In this document: piece by piece, positions 1 to 8,370 of the stretch
Layout of the letters: each line of letters begins with the position of its first letter
How positions within the stretch are numbered: position 1 is the first letter of the stretch
Source: an uncultured Saprospiraceae bacterium
GTDB lineage: Bacteria > Bacteroidota > Bacteroidia > Chitinophagales > Saprospiraceae
Direction: 5' to 3'
DNA: 32,143 nt
Assembly (NCBI GenBank): GCA_937929835.1
Contig: CALFUU010000127.1
Location: forward strand, 1 to 32,143
Position numbers and translations under genes: made by a program
The notes under the pieces: model-generated
Told to the model about the DNA's origin: nothing
What the model saw: only the letters and a program-made list of their open reading frames with translations
Databases searched by the model: none

Positions 1-2175
1 AAAATTGAGTTTGCCACTTATTTTATTGGTGATGAATTTACCCTACCCGTTATCTCTATAGCAGCAGATCAGGTTCAGGATTTGGCCAATGGTGACGGTG
101 ACTTAAGACCTCAAGGATCTATAGAATATTTTAGAAATGGCGCGCTGTCATCAAAATCTTATGGAGAACTGAACAGACACGGGCAAGACTCTTGGGTCAA
201 TGACCAGCGTAGTCTTGATTGGGTATCAAGAGACGAGATGGGTTACTCTAAGGCACTAGATGAGCAATTATTTTCTTATTCCGACAGAACCGAGTACCAG
301 CGATTTATGATGCGTGCCTCTGGTGATGACAACTACCCCGCCAATGGAGATCAAGATCACGAAGGATCAGCCCATATACGGGATGAATATGTGCACGAGC
401 TAGCACATAAAGGTGGGCTCAAATTAGATATAAGAGCTGTAGAGAGAACTATCGTATATCTCAACGGAGATTATTGGGGTGTCTACAGTCCTCGAGAGCG
501 CCCAGTGGATCACGACTACACGGATTACTACTATGACCAAGGAAAATTTGACCTACAATATATTCTGACTTGGGGAGAAACCTGGACAGAATATGGTAGT
601 CAGAGAGCAATGGACGACTGGGAAGAGTTCAGAGATTTTATGATGAACAATGATATGGGCGATCCCGATAATTATCAGCAAGTCAAAGACAATATGCAGG
701 TGCTGGGACTGATCGACTATATGCTGGTCAATCTTAATACGGTGTGCTCAGACTGGATTAACTACAATACAGGATGGTGGAGAGGTCTTAATCCCGAAGG
801 AGGCCACAAGAAATGGGGCTATATCCTATGGGATAACGACGCTACTTTTGACTACTACATAAACTACTCAGGTATACCCGATATTAGCCCAGAAGCTGAC
901 CCTTGTGACATAGAAGAGATTTCAGATTTTATGGATGAGTTCTTTGGCAATAGTGGTTTTGGTGAGATCGATTCCACCTTTGCAGAATTTTGTCCATCTA
1001 TCATGTCTGGAGATGCGGCCAATGATCCAATATTTCTCGAGGTCGTCAATGAGGAATTTGATTGCTGCTTCAGCTGGAGTGAAAATTGCCAAGAGATGTA
1101 CGATGCCATCGAATCTGGTACGCCTACAGGCATTGATCCTGAAGCGTGTCCGTCAATCTTAAATGGCACTTCTCCTTATCCAATAGACGACACCATTTTC
1201 TTGCAGGTTCTTGTTGATGATAGCAACTGCTGCGACAACTGGGATATGATCTGCCAAGAGACATACGACAACTTTGCAGCGGGTATCTTTGAGGAGCCTG
1301 TAGGTGAAATAAGAGTTAGTGAGGCATTCGGACTTCACGAAAAGATATTTTTAAAGTTGGTAGAAGAATCTGACGAATTCCGTCAACTATACTACTCTCG
1401 ACAGGCTGATATGATGAATACGGTCTTCTCCTGCGATAACATGCTCAATACACTAGACTCAATGGTGGCCATCATTGCACCCGAGATGCCACGACATATC
1501 CAGCGATGGGGTCGTAGTCTCAATGAGTGGGAAAGCAATGTCCAGACACTTAGAGACTTTATCTCAGAAAGGTGTGCCTATCTGGATGATGGGATGACCA
1601 ATTGTTACGATCTCTCGGGTCCTTATGACATTACGCTAGACATCTTTCCTAGAGGCGCTGGGGATATAGATTTTAATACGATAGAAATAAAGGAGTTTCC
1701 CTGGACAGGATCATACTTTGGCAATATGGAAAATCTTATAGATGCAGATCCTAATTCAGATTATGATTTTGTGAGATGGGAAACAAAAAGTGGGACGCCA
1801 GTATTCCCGAATTTCGATAGTGAAAATGCGAGTATAATGCTCACTGGGCAAGACACGCTGGTCGCTATCTTTGCCTTAGAAACTTCTACAGAAGATCTCG
1901 TGGAGCAGAATCTTGATTTTGACGTATTTCCTAGCCCATCCACTGGGCTGGTGACAATGGAGTATAATCTCAAGGAATCTACTTCCATACGCATTGATAT
2001 TGTGGATATGCTGGGTAGAGAATTGCACTCCTTTCCTAGTCACGAAGGTGTAGGAGGTCAGAACTATGAGAACTCCTTCGATTTCAATGCATTAGGTATA
2101 GATCAAGGAACATTTATTGTCCGAATTAATACAGATTTCGGAGCAGCAAACAGGAAGGTTATCATCGTTAAATAG
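1..2175 (+). CDS. CotH-family protein with T9SS sorting domain (5' end missing)
   Basis: The reading frame is open from base 1, so the gene starts before the window; the TTG at 82 is not a credible start because the conserved CotH stretch LPVISIAADQVQDL is encoded upstream of it. CotH proteins are atypical kinases first known from spore coats; in Bacteroidota they are usually secreted and their substrates are unknown. CotH signs are the SIEYFRNG and FMMRASGDDNYP stretches and the acidic WDNDATFDYY motif (bases about 829-858). Between that motif and the helical segment FRQLYYSRQADMMN lie two Cys-rich modules (991-1116 and 1147-1284). After a short beta-rich region the last ~85 residues (from about 1915) form a type A sorting domain (VFPSPSTG, then GTFIVRINT, ending KVIIVK), so the protein should cross the outer membrane by the T9SS and be surface-attached or released. 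The next gene starts 68 bases downstream on the same strand. Confidence 0.88.
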   Translation, partial: KIEFATYFIGDEFTLPVISIAADQVQDLANGDGDLRPQGSIEYFRNGALSSKSYGELNRHGQDSWVNDQRSLDWVSRDEMGYSKALDEQLFSYSDRTEYQRFMMRASGDDNYPANGDQDHEGSAHIRDEYVHELAHKGGLKLDIRAVERTIVYLNGDYWGVYSPRERPVDHDYTDYYYDQGKFDLQYILTWGETWTEYGSQRAMDDWEEFRDFMMNNDMGDPDNYQQVKDNMQVLGLIDYMLVNLNTVCSDWINYNTGWWRGLNPEGGHKKWGYILWDNDATFDYYINYSGIPDISPEADPCDIEEISDFMDEFFGNSGFGEIDSTFAEFCPSIMSGDAANDPIFLEVVNEEFDCCFSWSENCQEMYDAIESGTPTGIDPEACPSILNGTSPYPIDDTIFLQVLVDDSNCCDNWDMICQETYDNFAAGIFEEPVGEIRVSEAFGLHEKIFLKLVEESDEFRQLYYSRQADMMNTVFSCDNMLNTLDSMVAIIAPEMPRHIQRWGRSLNEWESNVQTLRDFISERCAYLDDGMTNCYDLSGPYDITLDIFPRGAGDIDFNTIEIKEFPWTGSYFGNMENLIDADPNSDYDFVRWETKSGTPVFPNFDSENASIMLTGQDTLVAIFALETSTEDLVEQNLDFDVFPSPSTGLVTMEYNLKESTSIRIDIVDMLGRELHSFPSHEGVGGQNYENSFDFNALGIDQGTFIVRINTDFGAANRKVIIVK
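991..1284 (+). repeat. Two Cys-rich modules inside the CotH coding region
   Basis: Two in-frame modules of about 42-46 residues follow one another, at 991-1116 and 1147-1284. Both read roughly CPSI(M/L)xG, then IFLxV, then a CC pair, a Trp and CQE(M/T)YD, giving the pattern C...CC..W...C. They are separated by a short Gly/Pro linker. I recall similar CC-W-C modules from other Bacteroidota secreted proteins but cannot name a family. The four regularly spaced cysteines suggest two disulfides per module. Confidence 0.7.
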
Positions 2176-2200
2176 GTATACTATTGTTGGTATGAAACGT

Positions 2201-2229
2201 CAAAGATTCTGGACAAAGTAGAATCTTTG
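2201..2229. promoter_or_regulatory. Perfect 9-bp inverted repeat with overlapping -7-like box
   Basis: CAAAGATTC (2201-2209) and GAATCTTTG (2221-2229) are exact reverse complements separated by 11 bases, in the 68-base gap between the CotH gene and the metallopeptidase-like gene. No T-run follows, so it is a poor intrinsic terminator. The right arm includes AATCTTTG, one mismatch from the Bacteroidota -7 consensus TAnnTTTG, 14 bases before the ATG at 2244. It may be an operator over a promoter, or a simple hairpin after the upstream stop codon. Confidence 0.35.
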
Positions 2230-2243
2230 CATAAACTCAAACA

Positions 2244-5200
2244 ATGCACCTATCTATCTCAATTAGGAAAGCTAAGCCTATACTGGCTTGTCTGTTACTA
2301 ACCCTTGCAATCAACCTTTCGGCACAAATAGACGCTTCAGATTGGACTTTGGCTTCTCATGCACATAATGAAGACGCTATATCTGAAGTATTATCGGCTT
2401 CGCTAGACATAAATCAACTCTATCACCGACAGGCCTCGAGTACTGCTGTAGAAATGTGGTTACCCGATCCGACAGGTACGCTGTCTCTATATCAGCTTGT
2501 CCCTACGACGACGGTCCATCCGTCTGTAGCACAGCATTATGAGGTCAAGACTTATAGAGGATACAATCTAGATCAGCCCTCACAAAAGATCAGCTGTACA
2601 CTGAGTCCTCAAGGTCTAGTGGCTTTTGTCCTAGCGGGTAACAAGAGCTTCGCTATAGAGCCAGACTATACCTCAGATAACCACCGTATCTATTACAATA
2701 AATCGGTTGCCTCGACAAAGCACAGTTGTCATGTAGATGCCCTAGAAGAGGCTAACAAGTCCACTAGTCAAAAACAACTTATACCGGACGCCAAGAAAAC
2801 CTATCGCCTAGCTCTGGTAGCAGCGGGAGAGTATTCTTTACAATTTGGTGGCAATCCTGTAGACACTACCCTAGTCCTCAATGCGATGGCGGCAGGTGTC
2901 AATCAGCTCAATCTAATATATCTAAGAGACTTAGGCATAGAGTTTTCTCTGGTGAGTACACCAGCTCTCGTGTTTTCTGATCCCAATACAGATCCGTTTA
3001 CGACAAGTGTACCAGCTGGACTAGCAGCCGAAAACGAAAATGTCCTAGAGAACTCCCTAACTCCAGCAGGATATGATGTAGGCCACGCTTTATTCTGGGC
3101 TAACCTCGGTGGCGACTCACAGATCAATGTTGTGTGCCGAGACGGATTTAAAGGCGCTGGATATTCCTCTAGTGATGTCTCCCAAGTCCAATTATGGATA
3201 GATCAAGCAGCGCATCACCTAGGACACCAATTTGGTGCAAGCCACACGCATAGTTCTAGAGAATGTACCAATGCCAACCAAGGAAACACTTATGAGCCTG
3301 GAGAAGGCTCTTCCATTATGGCCAATGCAGGTAAGTGTGATACGTTAGCTCAGTATGCGGCGACAGCGGATCCCTTTTTCCATTATGCCTCTATAGAAGA
3401 AATATTTACAGTACGACAAATAGACGTTAACTCAGGTGGAAACAATTGTGCCGTCATCGACCCAACTGGCAACCCAGATGACCCGATGGTAGATGCTGGA
3501 AGGGATTTAAATATACCGATCAGTACACCTTTTGTATTGGTAGGTACAGCTAGAGATAGCGATACAGATTTGACTTATAACTGGTCACAATATGATGGTG
3601 ATGGCAATGGCACGATAGGCTCGCCGTCATGTATGGATGAGGTGGCTTTATTTAGATTTAGACCCCCCGTTCCAGAGAACTTCAGATTTTTCCCTGAGTA
3701 TGCAGAAGTACTCGCTGGTAATAATAACGGAGCAATGTGGGAAGTACTGCCCTGCTCTCCTCGATCTATGAATTTTTCTCTAGCCGTAAGAGATAATAAT
3801 CCTGCGTGGGGACGGGTGACTCAAGACACGTCTAGAGTCCATGTATTGGCTACAGGACCGTTTGCAGTGACCTTCCCTAATGGTGGAGAAATGCTTAATG
3901 GCGGTCAAGCAGAAACGATTACTTGGGATGAAAATGGCACCAGCGCACACTGCCCTCTCGTGGACATACACTTATCTACAGATAGAGGAGTGACATTTAC
4001 GGTTATAGCAGATGCGGTCAGCAATACAGGAATGGCGACACTCATATTACCCAATATGACTGAAGGCAATGCAAGAATACTTATCACCTGTGATGCGCCG
4101 GGTGGATTTGGAAGTGCCTCTACCTTTTATGATCTCAGTGACGGAGATTTTGAAATCAATCAGACGATGACCATCGACAATGATGGAGATGGTTTTGACT
4201 CCACTGTTGATTGTGATGATAATAACGATGAGATTTTTCCGGGAGCCGATGAAATCTGTAATGGACTAGATGACAATTGTTCTGGCTTAATTGATGACAG
4301 CGACCCACTTGTTATAGGTTTGACTACTTTCTATGCCGATGCTGATGGTGATGGCTTTGGAGATATGGATGCGTTTGTCGACGCCTGTGCTCCGCCAGCT
4401 GGATTTGTAACAGACTTTACCGACTGCAACGATACTGACCCCGCCATTAATCCTATGGCTCAAGAAATCTGTAATGGCATAGACGATGATTGTGATGGAC
4501 TTGTAGATAGTGCTGACCCAGACCTAGTTGGTACAGCAATCTGGTATGCAGACGTGGATGGAGACAGCTATGGCGACCCTAATAACTCGACCATGTCGTG
4601 CACACAACCTGCTGGCTTTGTCAACAATGATGGAGATTGCGATGATACTGATCCTGCCATAAATCCTATGGCTCAAGAAATCTGCAATGGCCTCGATGAT
4701 GATTGTGATGGACTTGTAGATGCTGCGGACCCAGGACTTGTCGGAACAGCAATCTGGTATGCAGATGTAGATGGAGACAACTTTGGTGACCCTAACAACT
4801 CGACGATGTCTTGCACACAACCTACTGGCTTTGTCAATAATAATGAAGATTGTGACGATACTAACTCTACAATAAATCCTGCTGGCCAAGAAATCTGCAA
4901 TGGTATCGATGATGACTGCGACGGACTTATAGACAGCGCAGACCCAAGCCTCTCTGGATCGGGTAGCTCTACTTGGTTTGAAGACAATGACGGTGATGGT
5001 TTCGGAAATCCATTTGCAACTTTGAGTAGTTGCTCGCAACCAGTAGGCTATGTCTCTAATGGCAATGACTGTAATGACAACAATAACAATGTCAACCCTA
5101 CTGCCCAAGAGGTGTGCAACGGCATCGATGATGATTGCGATGGACTCGTAGATGCTGCAGACCCAAGTGTCATAGGAGGTGGCACCTGGTATGCGGACAA

Positions 5201-8198
5201 TGATGGAGATGGATTTGGCAATCCCTTTATCCCTTTTGTATCATGTGCCCAACCAGTAGGTTTTGTGGATAACGACTTGGATTGTGATGATAGTTTTTCT
5301 AGCATTTTTCCTGGCGCTCCAGAACTCTGCAATGGCGTAGATGACGACTGCGATGGACTGATCGATGCTGCTGACCCTGACTTGATGGGTGCGACATTGA
5401 CTTGGTATGGAGATTTTGACGGAGACGGTTTTGGAAATATTGGCAACTCAATACAGGCCTGCACTCAACCTATAGGCTTTGTCTCCAATAGTGATGATTG
5501 TAATGACAACAATGCCAACATCAACCCAACTGCTAGCGAAGTATGCAATGGCATAGATGATGATTGCGACGGACTTACAGACGATAACGACCCTAGCCTC
5601 GTAGGTGGTACAACTTATTATCGCGACAATGATCTCGATGGCTTCGGAGATCCTAATGTAACCATACTCAGTTGTATGCCTCCGATAGGATATGTCGCCA
5701 ACAATTCTGATTGTAATGACAATGACATCAATATCAATCCTACCGCTATAGAAATATGCAATGGCCTCGATGATGATTGTGATGGTCTGATCGACGATAA
5801 CGATCCTGGTGTATCTGGCTTGAGCACTTGGTATCTAGATGCTGATGGTGATGGCTTCGGAACCATCTCTAACAGTCTCGTCTCTTGTAGCCAACCTAAT
5901 GGTTATGTCAGTAACGATATCGATTGTGATGATAACAATACTGCCATCAATGCTGCCGCACAAGAAATATGCAATGGTATAGATGACGACTGTGATGGTC
6001 TGATCGATGCAGCTGATCCTGACGTACAAGGTGGCAGCATTTGGTTCCAAGATCTTGATGGAGATGGATTTGGCTCCCCTCTGACATCACAAATGTCATG
6101 TTCTCAACCTACAGGCTTTGTACCTAATGATCTGGATTGTAATGACAATAATCCTAATGTCAACCCAGCAGCCGCAGAGATCTGTAACGGAATAGATGAT
6201 GACTGTGATGGTCTCATCGATGACAACGATCCAGATGCTACTGGAGCGAGTATCTGGTATGCAGATTTTGATGGTGACCTCTTTGGGTCTAGTACCACTA
6301 TACTGACTTCTTGCACCCAACCAATCGGCTATGTTGCGAACAACCTAGATTGCAATGACAACAATGCAAATGTTAACCCTGGAGCTGGAGAAATCTGTGA
6401 CAATAATATCGACGATGATTGTGACGGTCTCATAGATGGAGCCGATCCTGATGTAGCGGGCGGCTCCACAACTTGGTTCCAGGATCTTGATGGTGATGGT
6501 TTTGGAGATGCCAATTCTAGCTTGAGTGGTTGTAACCAACCAGCTGGATTTGTAGGCAATGATCTAGATTGTAATGACAACAATCCTAATGTCAATCCCG
6601 CCACCCTAGAAGTCTGTGATAATGGCATAGATGATGACTGCGATGGACTAATAGATACTTCCGATCCAGATGTGGCCAATATTGTATTGACCTGGTACTT
6701 TGATATGGACGGAGACACTTACGGTGGTACTCAGACACTTATGGCGTGCACACAACCAGCAGGTTATGTGCTCTTGTCAGGAGATTGTGACGATACCGAT
6801 CCTGCTGTCTCTCCATTGGCCCAAGAAGTCTGTGACAATGGCATAGATGACGATTGTGACGGGCTTATAGATACGGCTGATCCAGATGTTGTCATCTTGA
6901 CCTGGTATCAAGATCAAGATCAGGATGGTTTTGGTGATCTGAGCGTGGCATTGACTTCTTGCTCCCAGCCAGTAGGTTTTGTATCCAATGGAATAGATTG
7001 CAATGACCAAGATGCTTCAATCAATCCTAATGCGCTAGAGCTGTGCGACAATGGTATAGATGATGATTGCGATGGCCTCATAGATAGTGCCGATCCAGAT
7101 GAGACAGGAGATATATTCTGGTATGAAGATCTCGATGGAGATGGATTTGGCAATCCGCAAGTGTTTAGCTTGTCTTGTTCTCCACCAGCGGGCTTTGTTA
7201 GAGACAATACCGATTGCAATGATAACGCCGCCAGCATCAATCCAGCAGCACTTGAGCTTTGCGATAACGGAATCGATGATGATTGTGACGGACTTATCGA
7301 TAGTGCCGATCCAGATGTAGCGGCCATAGGCACTTGGTATCTGGACAATGATGGTGATGGTTTTGGGGATGCTAATAACAGTATACAGACGTGTAATCCT
7401 AGCAGCAACTATGTCAACAACAGCAATGATTGTGATGACAACAATGCGTCGATCAATCCAATGGGCATAGAGGTATGCAATGGCCTGGACGACAACTGCA
7501 ATGGACTCGTAGACATTGACGACCCCGCTCTATCTGGTGTAGGGATATGGTTTGCTGATGAAGATGGAGACGGTTACGGAGACCCAGACAACTTTATATT
7601 TGAGTGTAGCCAACTGCAGGGCTTTCTTCCTAATAATGAAGACTGCGATGATACCAATCCCGACATAAATCCTGAGGCTGTAGAAATCTGCAACGGTATA
7701 GATGATAATTGTGACGGTCTTGTCGACGATAGCGATCCATCGGTACTTATAACGGAGTGGTATTTGGATGCCGATGGGGATGGTTTTGGTGATCCAGAGA
7801 CTGCCTTGACGGAGTGCTTCCAACCGCTAGGATTTGTAGACAACGATCTAGATTGCGATGATCTCAATCCAGAAGTCAACCCCGCTCAACAAGAGATTCC
7901 TGATAATGATATAGATGAAAATTGTGATGGACAGCTCACCAGCCTTATATCTATTGCAGAAAGTGTATACAGCATCTATCCTAATCCAGTAAAAGAAACG
8001 CTGTACGTGGAAGGAAATAGAGGGCAGGAAATTGATATCCAAGTGCTAGATATACAAGGTAAGGTCATCAAAAAAGCGCTACACACGCTTCCTGCAAAGT
8101 TATCACTTGAAGGTATGCAAGGCGGTACTTATCTTATACTGTTACAAGATCCAGAAACGGGCCAGCGGGCAGTCGATAAATTGATAAAGCTTAACTAA
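2244..8198 (+). CDS. Reprolysin-like pseudo-metallopeptidase with 18 MopE-type modules and T9SS sorting domain
   Basis: This 1984-aa secreted protein starts at the ATG giving a signal peptide (MHLSISIRKAKPILACLLL, cleavage near SAQ). Residues ~30-180 look like a propeptide, with a possible cysteine-switch Cys162 (HSCHV). Residues ~185-405 match the M12B reprolysin-like fold of Bacteroidota, including a zinc-site helix AAHHLGHQFGASHT with H324, H328 and H334 and a downstream SIMANAGKC in place of a Met-turn. The catalytic Glu after the first His is His325, so proteolysis is probably lost. Residues ~412-635 are PKD/Ig-like. Residues ~643-1898 hold 18 Asp/Cys-rich modules (MopE-type putative metal-binding motif). 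The last ~80 residues are a type A sorting domain (SIYPNP, then GGTYLILLQ, ending DKLIKLN). A strong terminator follows at once. It may serve as a metal-binding or adhesive surface scaffold; the substrate is unknown. Confidence 0.9.
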   Translation: MHLSISIRKAKPILACLLLTLAINLSAQIDASDWTLASHAHNEDAISEVLSASLDINQLYHRQASSTAVEMWLPDPTGTLSLYQLVPTTTVHPSVAQHYEVKTYRGYNLDQPSQKISCTLSPQGLVAFVLAGNKSFAIEPDYTSDNHRIYYNKSVASTKHSCHVDALEEANKSTSQKQLIPDAKKTYRLALVAAGEYSLQFGGNPVDTTLVLNAMAAGVNQLNLIYLRDLGIEFSLVSTPALVFSDPNTDPFTTSVPAGLAAENENVLENSLTPAGYDVGHALFWANLGGDSQINVVCRDGFKGAGYSSSDVSQVQLWIDQAAHHLGHQFGASHTHSSRECTNANQGNTYEPGEGSSIMANAGKCDTLAQYAATADPFFHYASIEEIFTVRQIDVNSGGNNCAVIDPTGNPDDPMVDAGRDLNIPISTPFVLVGTARDSDTDLTYNWSQYDGDGNGTIGSPSCMDEVALFRFRPPVPENFRFFPEYAEVLAGNNNGAMWEVLPCSPRSMNFSLAVRDNNPAWGRVTQDTSRVHVLATGPFAVTFPNGGEMLNGGQAETITWDENGTSAHCPLVDIHLSTDRGVTFTVIADAVSNTGMATLILPNMTEGNARILITCDAPGGFGSASTFYDLSDGDFEINQTMTIDNDGDGFDSTVDCDDNNDEIFPGADEICNGLDDNCSGLIDDSDPLVIGLTTFYADADGDGFGDMDAFVDACAPPAGFVTDFTDCNDTDPAINPMAQEICNGIDDDCDGLVDSADPDLVGTAIWYADVDGDSYGDPNNSTMSCTQPAGFVNNDGDCDDTDPAINPMAQEICNGLDDDCDGLVDAADPGLVGTAIWYADVDGDNFGDPNNSTMSCTQPTGFVNNNEDCDDTNSTINPAGQEICNGIDDDCDGLIDSADPSLSGSGSSTWFEDNDGDGFGNPFATLSSCSQPVGYVSNGNDCNDNNNNVNPTAQEVCNGIDDDCDGLVDAADPSVIGGGTWYADNDGDGFGNPFIPFVSCAQPVGFVDNDLDCDDSFSSIFPGAPELCNGVDDDCDGLIDAADPDLMGATLTWYGDFDGDGFGNIGNSIQACTQPIGFVSNSDDCNDNNANINPTASEVCNGIDDDCDGLTDDNDPSLVGGTTYYRDNDLDGFGDPNVTILSCMPPIGYVANNSDCNDNDININPTAIEICNGLDDDCDGLIDDNDPGVSGLSTWYLDADGDGFGTISNSLVSCSQPNGYVSNDIDCDDNNTAINAAAQEICNGIDDDCDGLIDAADPDVQGGSIWFQDLDGDGFGSPLTSQMSCSQPTGFVPNDLDCNDNNPNVNPAAAEICNGIDDDCDGLIDDNDPDATGASIWYADFDGDLFGSSTTILTSCTQPIGYVANNLDCNDNNANVNPGAGEICDNNIDDDCDGLIDGADPDVAGGSTTWFQDLDGDGFGDANSSLSGCNQPAGFVGNDLDCNDNNPNVNPATLEVCDNGIDDDCDGLIDTSDPDVANIVLTWYFDMDGDTYGGTQTLMACTQPAGYVLLSGDCDDTDPAVSPLAQEVCDNGIDDDCDGLIDTADPDVVILTWYQDQDQDGFGDLSVALTSCSQPVGFVSNGIDCNDQDASINPNALELCDNGIDDDCDGLIDSADPDETGDIFWYEDLDGDGFGNPQVFSLSCSPPAGFVRDNTDCNDNAASINPAALELCDNGIDDDCDGLIDSADPDVAAIGTWYLDNDGDGFGDANNSIQTCNPSSNYVNNSNDCDDNNASINPMGIEVCNGLDDNCNGLVDIDDPALSGVGIWFADEDGDGYGDPDNFIFECSQLQGFLPNNEDCDDTNPDINPEAVEICNGIDDNCDGLVDDSDPSVLITEWYLDADGDGFGDPETALTECFQPLGFVDNDLDCDDLNPEVNPAQQEIPDNDIDENCDGQLTSLISIAESVYSIYPNPVKETLYVEGNRGQEIDIQVLDIQGKVIKKALHTLPAKLSLEGMQGGTYLILLQDPETGQRAVDKLIKLN
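4170..7935 (+). repeat. Array of 18 coding MopE-type metal-binding modules
   Basis: Eighteen in-frame modules of about 71 residues (~214 bp) run head to tail. A typical module reads WYxDxDGDGFG, SCxQPxGFV, DC(D/N)D, INPxAxE(I/V)CNGIDDDCDG and LIDxADP, with four cysteines and many Asp/Asn residues suited to calcium or other divalent metals. Modules 11-15 (about 6350-7310) have CDN(G/N)IDDDCDG in place of CNGIDDDCDG. The first module is a half-repeat, and the last (DLNPEVNP, EIPDND, DENCDG) has lost the Cys of the EICNG motif. Copies differ enough at DNA level to be stable, but neighbouring ones are similar enough for recombination. Confidence 0.9.
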
Positions 8199-8201
8199 TA
8201 C

Positions 8202-8235
8202 AAAAAGCGGAAGGAGTATTTCTTCCGCTTTTTTT
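8202..8235 (+). terminator. Intrinsic terminator after the MopE-module gene
   Basis: AAAAAGCGGAAG (8202-8213) pairs perfectly with CTTCCGCTTTTT (8222-8233) around an 8-base loop, and the 3' arm runs into a T-tract. It begins three bases after the TAA stop codon at 8196-8198. The A-rich 5' arm means it could also act on the minus strand. Confidence 0.85.
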
Positions 8236-8311
8236 ATGGATTTTTATCCGTGGTTATTTTACATCTAAGGATATCTCATAACAACAAAAGCCGTCCACAT
8301 ACCCATATAAT

Positions 8312-8343
8312 AAAAGGCCTTCACTCTTAACAAGCGAAGGCCC
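8312..8343 (-). terminator. Intrinsic terminator for the 2394-aa protein gene
   Basis: Read on the minus strand, GGCCTTC (8342-8336) pairs with GAAGGCC (8322-8316), with two further pairs inside the loop, followed by TTTTATTA. It lies just beyond the minus-strand stop codon at 8371 and faces the plus-strand terminator at 8202-8235, so the two convergent genes are separately insulated. Confidence 0.75.
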
Positions 8344-8370
8344 TACACAATCAATTTCTAACTTTATTCT

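Noticed and set aside
4524-7408. Many overlapping minus-strand open frames of 60-194 codons
   Set aside because: They lie opposite the MopE-type modules and repeat with the same period; low-complexity composition (Ser/Pro/Gln or Ile/Val runs) shows they are mirror images of the repetitive coding strand.
4170-7935. Regular ~214-bp periodicity resembling a large direct-repeat or CRISPR-like array
   Set aside because: The period is in frame, the units are diverged and all encode the same protein module; there are no short identical repeats with unique spacers.
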